NCBI RefSeq assembly: GCF_003628145.1
Contig: NZ_RBZV01000001.1
Coordinates: 777,558 to 841,557, forward strand
Source of the DNA: Trinickia fusca
GTDB taxonomy: Bacteria > Pseudomonadota > Gammaproteobacteria > Burkholderiales > Burkholderiaceae
Direction of reading: 5' to 3'
Length of the DNA stretch: 64,000 bases
The stretch's first letter is position 1. Each line of letters begins with the position of its first letter. Made by a program: the position numbers and the translations under genes. Positions 39,801-47,903 of the stretch are shown here, piece after piece. The notes beneath the pieces were generated by a model. The model was not told where the DNA came from, did not search any database, and saw only the letters and a program-made list of their open reading frames with translations.

Positions 39801-40802
39801 GACGAGTCTCTAGTAGTTTTTAGAGGATGGATTGAAATGGGTAGCCGCGATTTCGTTGTGCCTTGCCAAGCGCGCGTCAAAAGGTGGCAAGCCGTCTGAA
39901 ATTTCGACTTTCGCTGCAGTGCTCTTGCATATCCCGTCGCGCGACAAAAATCCGCGTGCGAAAAATACTTCCGAATCAACCGGCCTCGCCTTCCCCTGAT
40001 AGATCGGGAATTTTTATCAAAATGGCGCGCCAATTACTGCATTGCAATTTTATTCTCGCCAGCTTCGCTGCCTTAAATGCTTGGCGACTCGCAAGTCTCA
40101 CTATGACGCAACGTCATCGGAGACATGATTTGTGTAATTTAAAAAAGTCGAAAAAATCAAATTCCAGAGCTTGTAAGCCTGGCCCACATGCCCACGTATT
40201 GTTCAACGCTCTGGAAACCCCTCGTAGTCTGGGGGCCCATTTTGCAAGGGATTCCTAGTCCACACCCAAAAAATAGGCAAAAAGATGTGTATAACGATAT
40301 GGATCAGGGGGGCCTAATCTCTAGCGAAACGCGAGCCCGCGCGAATTCAGAAGATCCATTAGGTGCAATACTCGGCGCTTATCTGCGGGAACAAAAATCC
40401 GGAAGATGAAAAAAATCCGAGAGGCACACGTGCCGACCCGCAAGACAGAGGTAGCACCTGATTTCATCAAGGACAAGGAGACCCCGGTCGAATCAGCGCG
40501 ATAGTTCGACCCGGTCCTCTCCTGGAGAGCAGCTAAGAGCCACCCAACTGGTAAAATTGCACCACGCATCCATCCAGCAATGAATGATGCCTCCCAGCGT
40601 AATCTGGAAAACAGAATGGCTAATTGGTTGCGCGACACGGCCCACCTCGGAATTTGTTTGCTATTTTTTTAAGAGAGGAAACTTTATCACGCAGCCTTAT
40701 AAGCTGCAAGCGCTCACTTTTTAAATGCGTTTGATAATATATACGGATCGGTCTGGCTTTTATGTGCCAGCCGCCATTTCTGGCTCTATACAGTCCCCCT
40801 CG
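39801..40802. other. AT-rich control region upstream of the SAM operon; weak lux-box-like half site at 39994-40011
   Basis: About 1 kb with low GC and no convincing gene. CCTGATAGATCGGGAATT at 39994-40011 resembles the left half of a lux box, but its right half does not match. A 36-codon frame at 40299-40409 and a minus-strand frame at 40321-40638 show no family features. GCAGC-cttata-AGCTGC near 40693 is a small palindrome-like element. The promoter of the minus-strand SAM operon should lie near 39800-40100. Confidence 0.4.
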
Positions 40803-41065
40803 ATCCGCAATGCAATCGAAATAACAGTCGACGACACGGAATATGCACTACGCTTCTCGGCTAACGTCGGCAGATAGCGTGCGGCATCGGACACCAACTC
40901 ATGCAGCGCCATCATCTTGGTCCCATTGGCGACACCTCGAGCCACAGACAAACCTATACGGTCAAGCCATCGTCCGAAGCCGCCCAAGACGATCGATCAA
41001 GAAAATTGAATCGGGCGATCAATTCATCGCCAAGCACAATCTCGAGTAGTTGAATAAGCTGATCG
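40803..41065 (+). pseudogene. Decayed, internally deleted second copy of the RiPP locus (HExxH fragment joined to precursor leader)
   Basis: Bases 40803-40994 align with 33403-33598 of the HExxH gene (for example GCAATCGAAATAAC and GGTCCCATTGGCGACACCT are shared), with substitutions and small indels. One Trp codon has become TAG (agatag). At a gatcg junction the sequence jumps to the precursor leader: 40995-41065 aligns with 34319-34389, including GATCAATTCATCGCCA, and an Arg codon has become TAG. The ~720 bases between these points in the intact locus are missing. Confidence 0.85.
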
Positions 41066-41176
41066 TCTCCTCGACCTTTCCCGAAGGACCTCTTCGCACT
41101 ACGCTAAAACGGCGATACCGCGAACCGACTGCGCTCGCACCACGCGCGAGCACGACGCCCTACAGAGAGGTCCACC

Positions 41177-41665
41177 ATGCTGCAACTGCTTACCGTACCC
41201 ATCGACAACCCGGCAAACTTGAACCTCATCCTCGGCCAGACGCACTTCATCAAATCGGTCGACGATATTCACGAAGCGTTGGTCAGCGCCGTGCCCGGCA
41301 TCAAATTCGGCCTGGCATTTTGCGAGGCCTCGGGCAAGCGCCTTGTCCGCCGCTCCGGCACCGATACCGATCTCATCGAGCTAGCCTGCAAGAACGCGCT
41401 CGCGATCGGCGCGGGCCATAGCTTCATCGTGTTTCTGGCCGAGGGCTTCTTTCCGGTCAACGTGTTGAAGACCATCCAAGCCGTGCCGGAGGTCTGTCGG
41501 ATCTTCTGCGCGACGGCCAATCCGCTTGAAGTCGTCATCGGCGAAACGGGGCAAGGCCGCGGCATATTGGGCGTCGTCGACGGCATGCCGCCGCTCGGCA
41601 TAGAAACCGACGAAGACGTTCAGGTACGCAAGGATTTCCTGAAGCAGATCGGCTACAAAGCCTGA
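41177..41665 (+). CDS. Adenosine-specific kinase family protein (DUF355)
   Basis: A 162-residue protein with agagg before the ATG. It matches the small DUF355/Adenosine_kin family along its whole length: T-H-F-I-K-S-V-D-D-I-H-E-A-L, G-I-K-F-G-L-A-F-C-E-A-S-G, the C-terminal R-I-F-C-A-T-A-N-P-L-E-V, and G-R-G-I-L-G-V-V-D-G. The name comes from a structural-genomics assignment in archaea; the physiological role is unsettled. It is transcribed alone, 118 bases ahead of the oxygenase gene, and its GC content returns to the core level. Confidence 0.9.
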   Translation: MLQLLTVPIDNPANLNLILGQTHFIKSVDDIHEALVSAVPGIKFGLAFCEASGKRLVRRSGTDTDLIELACKNALAIGAGHSFIVFLAEGFFPVNVLKTIQAVPEVCRIFCATANPLEVVIGETGQGRGILGVVDGMPPLGIETDEDVQVRKDFLKQIGYKA

Positions 41666-41782
41666 TCAGACGAAACACGCCGCCCGAGCGCGGAGGAATG
41701 AAACAGCAAGCCGCGGAGTGTTCCCCGGCAAGCATTCCATTACAGTCGAAAGACAATCCCCACCCACAAACAGGAGTCCATA

Positions 41783-42556
41783 GTGAGTAGTCTCGCGCGC
41801 GCCGATGCGCCCCCCGCGACCGATGGTGCACTGGCATTGGCATCGGTCGACACGGCCGTCGCCCGCGTCGGCGCATACGATTGGCTCGACGCCGAGCAAG
41901 CACTCGATCAATACGGCTACGCTGTCTTGCCGGGACTGCTTTCGCCCTCTCAGTGCGACGAATTGGCCGCGTGCTACACGGACGAAGACCGTTACCGCAG
42001 CCGCGTCGTGATGAGCCGGCATGGCTTCGGCCGCGGCGAATACAAGTATTTTTCCTACCCGTTGCCTCGACTCATCGGCGCATTACGCTCCACGATCTAC
42101 CCCCATCTCGCGCCGATCGCCATCCGCTGGAATCGCGCGATGGGCCTCGATACCCGCTATCCGCCTACGCATGAGGCATTCGTGCGCCGCTGCCACCAGG
42201 CGGGCCAATTGCGCCCCACTCCGCTGATCCTCCAATACGGTCAGGACGACTACAATTGCCTGCATCAGGACCTGTACGGCGAGCATGTGTTTCCGCTGCA
42301 AGTGGCAATCTTGCTGTCGCAGCCCGGACGTGACTTCACGGGCGGCGAGTTCGTGTTGACGGAGCAGCGCCCTCGCATGCAGTCGCGCGCCGAGGTCGTG
42401 CCGCTCACGCAAGGCGATGCCGTCGTATTCGCCGTCAGCCAGCGGCCCGTGCAAGGCACGCGCGGCCCTTACCGCGTCAATTTGCGGCATGGCGTGAGCC
42501 GCGTGCGCTCGGGGCACCGGCATACCGTCGGCATCATCTTTCACGATGCGTTATAG
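41783..42556 (+). CDS. 2-oxoglutarate/Fe(II)-dependent oxygenase family protein
   Basis: A 257-residue protein started by GTG at 41783 with aggag 7 bases ahead. The iron-binding facial triad is suggested by C-L-H-Q-D-L-Y-G-E in the middle and the distal histidine in L-R-H-G-V-S-R, with a following H-R-H-T-V-G-I-I-F-H-D end. A G-G-E-F-V-L-T-E-Q-R-P segment is typical of this group. Relatives hydroxylate amino acids, peptides or nucleobases; the substrate here is unknown. No obvious partner gene is adjacent. Confidence 0.85.
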   Translation: MSSLARADAPPATDGALALASVDTAVARVGAYDWLDAEQALDQYGYAVLPGLLSPSQCDELAACYTDEDRYRSRVVMSRHGFGRGEYKYFSYPLPRLIGALRSTIYPHLAPIAIRWNRAMGLDTRYPPTHEAFVRRCHQAGQLRPTPLILQYGQDDYNCLHQDLYGEHVFPLQVAILLSQPGRDFTGGEFVLTEQRPRMQSRAEVVPLTQGDAVVFAVSQRPVQGTRGPYRVNLRHGVSRVRSGHRHTVGIIFHDAL

Positions 42557-42603
42557 CCAACCGCCGCCCAGGCCCGCCTGATCCGAATTGATTGGCGACG
42601 ACC

Positions 42604-43275
42604 ATGTTTCACTCACTGTTTCATGACCGAGTCGAGGCGGGGCGTCTTCTCGCCGAATGCCTGCGCGGCGAAGCCGGCGCGAACACGGTCGTGCTCGCCC
42701 TGCCACGCGGCGGCGTACCCGTCGCCTTCGAAGTGGCGATGGCGCTCGATGCCGAGCTCGACGTGCTGCCCGTGCGCAAGCTCGGCGTGCCGACCCAGCC
42801 CGAACTGGCGATGGGCGCGATCGCGCCTGGCGGCGCACGCTACGTCGACGAGCACACGGTGCGCGCAGCGCACGTCACCCAAGCGCAGTTCGACGCCGTG
42901 CTCGCCTACGAACAAGCAGAACTCGCGCGGCGCGAAACGCTGTATCGCGGCGAACTACCGCCGCTTGTCGTGGCGGGCCGGACGGTCATCCTCGTCGACG
43001 ACGGCATGGCCACAGGCGCGTCGATGCAAGCGGCCGTCCGTTCCTTGCGCGCGCTCCATCCTGCACGGATCGTCGTGGCGCTGCCGGTCGCACCGGCCGG
43101 TGCGGAAGCCGATTTTCATGGTGTCGCCGACGCGTTTATCGCCGTCGCACAGCCCGCGCTATTTTTCAGCGTCGGTCAACACTATGACGATTTCGACCAA
43201 ACCTCCGACGACGAAGTGCGCGTGCTGCTCGCGCGCGCGGCGGCACGGCCGCACGGGGCATCAGGCGACGCTTGA
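42604..43275 (+). CDS. Phosphoribosyltransferase-family protein
   Basis: The 223-residue protein starts at the ATG 42604; a TTG at 42592 would add four residues. The PRPP-binding loop is V-I-L-V-D-D-G-M-A-T-G-A-S-M near residue 130, preceded by L-A-L-P-R-G-G-V-P-V-A-F-E. This is the predicted phosphoribosyltransferase type (often fused to dienelactone hydrolases) of unknown substrate, not a known purine or pyrimidine salvage enzyme. It converges on the lipoprotein gene with a 41-base gap. Confidence 0.9.
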   Translation: MFHSLFHDRVEAGRLLAECLRGEAGANTVVLALPRGGVPVAFEVAMALDAELDVLPVRKLGVPTQPELAMGAIAPGGARYVDEHTVRAAHVTQAQFDAVLAYEQAELARRETLYRGELPPLVVAGRTVILVDDGMATGASMQAAVRSLRALHPARIVVALPVAPAGAEADFHGVADAFIAVAQPALFFSVGQHYDDFDQTSDDEVRVLLARAAARPHGASGDA

Positions 43276-43316
43276 TCGGAATGTGCGCGAGGCCTCGCCC
43301 TTGTTGAGCTATTACG

Positions 43317-44591
43317 TTACGGCAAGTCAGCAAACGCTGCGTACGCAGGCAGGTGGATCGCTACTCCGTTCAGCCACTCATAAAGCCCTGCCCCGCTCAC
43401 GTCATAGTGGGTGCCGGGGATTTGCGCGGGGTCGTCGTCGCCGTGCGATGGCAGGCAGACTGCTGGCGTGCAGTTCGCGGCCCATTGCGCCGTGGTCATC
43501 GGCGTGTCGCGGGCGGTGTAGTAGATGATGGGGCCGGCAAGGCCAGTGGGAGCGAGCTTCTGCCGTAGCAGATCGTAGGTCTGTGTCAGGTAAAGGGCCT
43601 TTTGCGCTTCGCCGGTGACGTTGATGCCCCAACCGGTGGTGAACCCGAATTCGGTCAGCCAGATCGGTTTGCCCCATTTTCGGAAGGTGGACAACACCAG
43701 ATCGAGGGACGCCGCAGCGTCGGTGGGGTTGTCGCCATAAGGGTGATAGGCGACGGCGTCGACATAACGGGCAGCATCGTCGCGGTCCAGTTCCTGAACG
43801 AAACACTTCGGCTGCCATTGCGAGAGGCCGCCCAGGATCACCACCGAATCAGGCCGTAGCGACTTGATTTCCCGATAGGTGTCGGCAAGCCACGAAACAT
43901 AGCTCGCCACGGCCGTGGAAAACTCGGTCATCGCCTTGCCGGTGGGGCAAACGCCGACTGGATCGTTCTGTGCGAAATCGCTGGCGTTGAAGCTCCAGCC
44001 GTAAGGAAAGCTGTCGCCGCCGTTGGTCCACCCTTCGGTGGAGTTGGCCAGATTTTCCTCGTTGCCGATTTCGAAGGCATAGGTGTCGGGCAGCGCTGCA
44101 AGAAGACCGTGGAGCCATTGCAGATACCGGGCGCGCAGACTCGGTGAATAGTGATAGCCGAGCACGACGAGGAGCGTCTGGGCGCCCGCGCTGTGGATGA
44201 CGGTGTCGAGATTCCTGATACCGGAATATGGGTCGGCACGCAGCGCACTGCTGGGGCAGCTGGAATATTGTGTGAGTCCGCTGACCGCTGTCATCGACGC
44301 TTCCACGCGTACCCACTTCGCGTGGGAGCCGGCAATCTGGGCCGCGTCGGGCAGTATTTGCGCGAGGTCGTAGCTGGAGCAGTTGAGCTGATCCATACCG
44401 AAGCCATCGACGTAATTGACTCCGCGCGTGCTCGCGAGGAGTCCGGCAATTGCACTGTCGCTGAGACCGGAAAAATTCTGGGCGGAAAGCGCGACTCCCC
44501 CACTATCGCTGCTACTGCCGCCGCACCCGCCCACGAGCGCTGCGATCAGCATCGAGCCCACCAGACGCCATACCGACATGCCTGAAACCAT
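43317..44591 (-). CDS. Lipoprotein with a clan-A-type glycoside hydrolase domain
   Basis: The start at 44591 has ggag ahead of it. The 424-residue protein has a signal peptide with lipobox V-G-G-C and a Ser/Gly-rich tether (G-G-S-S-S-D-S-G-G), so it is lipid-anchored. The domain is a TIM-barrel glycosidase by pattern. The acid/base glutamate is expected in F-E-I-G-N-E-E-N, the N-E motif of clan A, and the nucleophile in P-I-W-L-T-E-F-G-F-T. Substrate unknown; beta-glucanase- or beta-xylosidase-like action on exopolysaccharide or plant glycans is plausible. It is monocistronic. Confidence 0.8.
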   Translation of the reverse strand: MVSGMSVWRLVGSMLIAALVGGCGGSSSDSGGVALSAQNFSGLSDSAIAGLLASTRGVNYVDGFGMDQLNCSSYDLAQILPDAAQIAGSHAKWVRVEASMTAVSGLTQYSSCPSSALRADPYSGIRNLDTVIHSAGAQTLLVVLGYHYSPSLRARYLQWLHGLLAALPDTYAFEIGNEENLANSTEGWTNGGDSFPYGWSFNASDFAQNDPVGVCPTGKAMTEFSTAVASYVSWLADTYREIKSLRPDSVVILGGLSQWQPKCFVQELDRDDAARYVDAVAYHPYGDNPTDAAASLDLVLSTFRKWGKPIWLTEFGFTTGWGINVTGEAQKALYLTQTYDLLRQKLAPTGLAGPIIYYTARDTPMTTAQWAANCTPAVCLPSHGDDDPAQIPGTHYDVSGAGLYEWLNGVAIHLPAYAAFADLP

Positions 44592-44766
44592 GATGCACTC
44601 CGTATCCGAGGGTGTGGAATGCCAGGCAAGCAATGAGTCATGCAAATGGGTTCAATCGATAGCCGCTCCGGCGAACAGCAGCCTCGTCGTGACATGGAGT
44701 GGTCACTGCACGACGTGATCTGATAGTGAGGCGTGGGCCGGTGAGGATGCCGAGTCAAGCGGAAAG

Positions 44767-44791
44767 ATGGCCGGCGCGTTCCGCCGGCCAT
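44767..44791 (-). terminator. Terminator-like hairpin downstream of spoVR
   Basis: A perfect 10-bp inverted repeat, ATGGCCGGCG / CGCCGGCCAT with a 5-base loop, lies 32 bases past the spoVR stop. On the minus strand it is followed by CTTTCC, a modest T-stretch, so it probably ends the prkA-yeaH-spoVR transcript. Confidence 0.6.
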
Positions 44792-44822
44792 GCACTACAG
44801 AGCAGAAGACCCGGAGAAGACC

Positions 44823-46346
44823 TCAGAGCCGCAACATCGGTGCCGTGTAAGGGCACTCATAGCGCTTCCTGACGGTCCCCGCTTCGTCGACGCTTTCCAG
44901 ATACACGTCGAACTGCCAAAGCCGAGCCATGTGCTTGAGCACTTCCTCGCTGTCGCTCGAGAGGTGCCGGTTGTCGCTCATGAAGTGACGCAGCGTAAGG
45001 CTACGGTCGCCGCGCGTGTTGACCGACCACACCTGGATGTTCGGCTCCCGATGGTGCATGTCGTACTGGCGCGACAAGGACTGACGCACGTGCTGATAGC
45101 CGCTTTCGTCATGGATCGCCGACACTTCGAGCGCGTCGCGCGTATCGTCGTCGAGCACGGAAAAGAGCCGCATGTCACGGATCAGATGCGGCGACAGGTA
45201 CTGCGCGATGAAGCTCTCGTCCTTGAAGTTGCGCATCGCATAGTGCATCGTCTGTAGCCACGGCGAGCCCGCGATCTCGGGGAACCACCTGCGGTCTTCA
45301 TCGGTGGGTGATTCACAGATGCGGCGCAGGTCGCTCATCATCGAAAAGCCCAGCGCATACGGATTCATGCCACTGTAGTAAGGCTTCGTGACCGGCGGCT
45401 GATAGATGACGTTGCTGTGCGAATGCAGGAACTCCATCATGAAGCCGTCTTCGAGCAGCCCCTGGTTGTACAGGGTGTTGAGCAGCGTGTAATGCCAGAA
45501 CGTGGCCCAGCCCTCGTTCATGACCTGCGTCTGCCGCTGCGGGTAGAAGTACTGCCCGATCTTGCGCACGATGCGAATGACTTCACGCTCCCAGGGCTCG
45601 AGCAGCGGTGCGTTCTTTTCTGCGAAATAGAGCAGGTTCTCCTGCGGCTCGGGCGGAAAACGGCCCTCCTCCTCTTCCGCCGCGCGATGCTCGTGCGAGG
45701 GCAGCGTGCGCCACAGTTCGTTGACCTGCGATTGCAGATACGCCTCGCGCTCGCGCCGCAGCACCATCTCCTTGGCCAGCGACAGCTTTTGCGGCCGCTT
45801 ATAGCGATCGACGCCGTAATTCATCAACGCATGGCACGAATCCAGCAACTCCTCGACGCGATCGAGCCCATAGCGCTCTTCGCACTCGGCGATGTAATTC
45901 TTGCCGTAGACGAGGTAGTCGATGATCGCGTGCGCATCGGTCCACAGGCGAAACAGGTAGTTGCCCTTGAAGAACGAGTTGTGGCCGTACGCCGCATGCG
46001 CGATCACGAGCGCCTGCATCGTCATCGTGTTCTCTTCCATCAGATACGCGATGCAGGGGTTCGAGTTGATGACGATCTCGTAAGCCAGCCCCATCTGGCC
46101 GCGACGGTAGCTCTTCTCGGTCGACAGGAAATGCTTGCCGAACGACCAGTGTCGATAGTTGACGGGCATGCCGACCGACGCGTAGGCATCCATCATCTGC
46201 TCTGCACTGATGACTTCGAGCTGGATCGGGTAGACGTCGAGTTCGTACTGCTCGGCGACGTGCGAAATGTGTGTGTCGTACTCTTCGATGAGTTCGAAGG
46301 TCCAATCGGACGGCCACGGCAGAGGCCTGCGGTCGGCAACGGTCAT
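44823..46346 (-). CDS. SpoVR-family protein
   Basis: A 507-residue protein started at 46346 (aaaggg ahead of the ATG), the usual SpoVR length; an in-frame extension to 46511 is polar and unlike the family. It has the W-T-F-E-L-I-E-E-Y start, V-I-N-S-N-P-C-I-A-Y-L-M-E-E-N, and E-G-W-A-T-F-W-H-Y. SpoVR proteins, first seen in spore-cortex formation in Bacillus, are widespread in non-sporulating bacteria and are co-encoded with PrkA and YeaH, as here. The trio is linked to stationary-phase and starvation stress. Confidence 0.95.
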   Translation of the reverse strand: MTVADRRPLPWPSDWTFELIEEYDTHISHVAEQYELDVYPIQLEVISAEQMMDAYASVGMPVNYRHWSFGKHFLSTEKSYRRGQMGLAYEIVINSNPCIAYLMEENTMTMQALVIAHAAYGHNSFFKGNYLFRLWTDAHAIIDYLVYGKNYIAECEERYGLDRVEELLDSCHALMNYGVDRYKRPQKLSLAKEMVLRREREAYLQSQVNELWRTLPSHEHRAAEEEEGRFPPEPQENLLYFAEKNAPLLEPWEREVIRIVRKIGQYFYPQRQTQVMNEGWATFWHYTLLNTLYNQGLLEDGFMMEFLHSHSNVIYQPPVTKPYYSGMNPYALGFSMMSDLRRICESPTDEDRRWFPEIAGSPWLQTMHYAMRNFKDESFIAQYLSPHLIRDMRLFSVLDDDTRDALEVSAIHDESGYQHVRQSLSRQYDMHHREPNIQVWSVNTRGDRSLTLRHFMSDNRHLSSDSEEVLKHMARLWQFDVYLESVDEAGTVRKRYECPYTAPMLRL

Positions 46347-46507
46347 ACGGAGATCCCTTTGCCCCTCAACGGGTGCTTCGGTGTGGCCTCGCGTTTCGAT
46401 GTCGGCGTGCTTGCCGTGTTCGCGCGGCGCATCGTGTCCGCCGTGCGCGCCTCTTCGGCGCCGCTCGGGCTGGTACCCGCGCGACTCATTATGCAGGTGT
46501 TTCGTAG

Positions 46508-47782
46508 TCATGATGCCGCTATCTGTTTCTCGAACAACTCCCTGAACACAGGATAAATATCAGCGGCGGCATCAACCTTCTTCATCGCGAGATGCGGTTG
46601 CGTCATCGCGAGCTGTGCGTATTCCACCCAAAGATTTTGTTCTTCGGGCGCGACTTGAATATAGGCAAAATAACGCGTCTTTGTCAGGATGTCGTCCTGC
46701 AGGATGCGCCGGCATTTGGGGGAATCGTCAGTCCAATTGTCGCCATCCGACGCCTGAGCGCCGTAAATGTTCCATTCAGTGGGCGAATAGCGCTCTTCCA
46801 TGACCTTGCGCATGAGCTCGAGCGCGCTCGACACCACCGTACCGCCGCTTTCCGTCGAATGGAAGAACGTGTCCTCGTCGACCTCCTCGGCGCGCGTATG
46901 GTGCCGGATGAACACCACTTCGATCTTCTCGTAGTTGCGCTTCAGAAACAGGTACAGCAGGATGAAAAAGCGCTTGGACAGATCCTTGCGCTGCTCATCC
47001 ATCGAACCCGACACGTCCATCAGGCAGAACATGACGGCCTGACTCGACGGCTGCGGCTGCTTGATGCGGTTGATATAGCGCAGATCGAACGGATCGATGA
47101 ACGGAATGCGCCAGATGCGCCCGCGCAAATGGTGAATGTCTTCCTCGAGATGCTTGATGTCTTCGCAGCGGTCTTCCGGGTCGCGCTTGAGCGCTTCGAG
47201 CTGGATCTCGAGCTCGTGCAACTCGTTCACGAGCGGCGCGCCGAGCGCAATGCGCCGCCCGAGCGCGCTGCGCAGCGAGCGCACGACATCGATGTTGTTC
47301 GGGGTGCCTTCAGCGGCCCAGCCCGCGCGGACACTCTTCCACGTCGGCACGGCCAGCAGATGCGTTTTGACGAGCCGCGGCAATTCGAGGTCGTCGAAGA
47401 AGTACTGCATGAACTCTTCGCGGCTCAGTTCGAAGACGAAATCGTCCTGCCCCTCGCCCTCGTTGCTGGCCTGGCTGCCTCCACCGCCGCCTCCGCCCGT
47501 CGGGCGCGGGATCTTGTCGCCACGGACATAGTCTTCATTGCCCGGATGGACGATCTCACGCCGTCCACCCGGGCCATGGTGAAATTGCGGCTCGAAGATA
47601 TCCTTGCGCGGAATCGTGATGCTCTGCGTGCTTTGAATATCCTTGATGCTGCGATCACGCACCGCTTCCGAAACGGCACGACGAATGTAGCCCTTTACGC
47701 GGCGCAAGAAGCGCTCGCGATTCGCAATGCTCTTGTTCTTACCTGCCAGCCTGCGGTCGATGATTTGGTGAAGCACATCCAT
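46508..47782 (-). CDS. yeaH: YeaH/YhbH family protein (DUF444)
   Basis: The start at 47782 (M-D-V-L-H-Q-I-I-D-R-R) is the conserved one; longer frames add an Arg-rich stretch without homology. The 424-residue protein has a disordered G-G-G-G-G-G-S-Q segment near residue 110 and a VWA-like domain with the MIDAS motif L-M-D-V-S-G-S-M. The family always accompanies PrkA and probably works with the kinase in stress adaptation. It sits between prkA and spoVR on the same strand. Confidence 0.95.
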   Translation of the reverse strand: MDVLHQIIDRRLAGKNKSIANRERFLRRVKGYIRRAVSEAVRDRSIKDIQSTQSITIPRKDIFEPQFHHGPGGRREIVHPGNEDYVRGDKIPRPTGGGGGGGSQASNEGEGQDDFVFELSREEFMQYFFDDLELPRLVKTHLLAVPTWKSVRAGWAAEGTPNNIDVVRSLRSALGRRIALGAPLVNELHELEIQLEALKRDPEDRCEDIKHLEEDIHHLRGRIWRIPFIDPFDLRYINRIKQPQPSSQAVMFCLMDVSGSMDEQRKDLSKRFFILLYLFLKRNYEKIEVVFIRHHTRAEEVDEDTFFHSTESGGTVVSSALELMRKVMEERYSPTEWNIYGAQASDGDNWTDDSPKCRRILQDDILTKTRYFAYIQVAPEEQNLWVEYAQLAMTQPHLAMKKVDAAADIYPVFRELFEKQIAAS

Positions 47783-47903
47783 TCTCCCGCTTGTCATTCC
47801 CGAAAGCGACACGATGCGCCTTCGCGCAGGAGGGATGCCTGCGCACACCGCGCGTCGCGAAGCGCCCGCACGCAAGCTGCCGCGCGAGCGCGCGCCCCCT
47901 CCT

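Noticed and set aside
40321-40638. 105-codon minus-strand frame
   Set aside because: It shows no family resemblance and lies in AT-rich decayed sequence.
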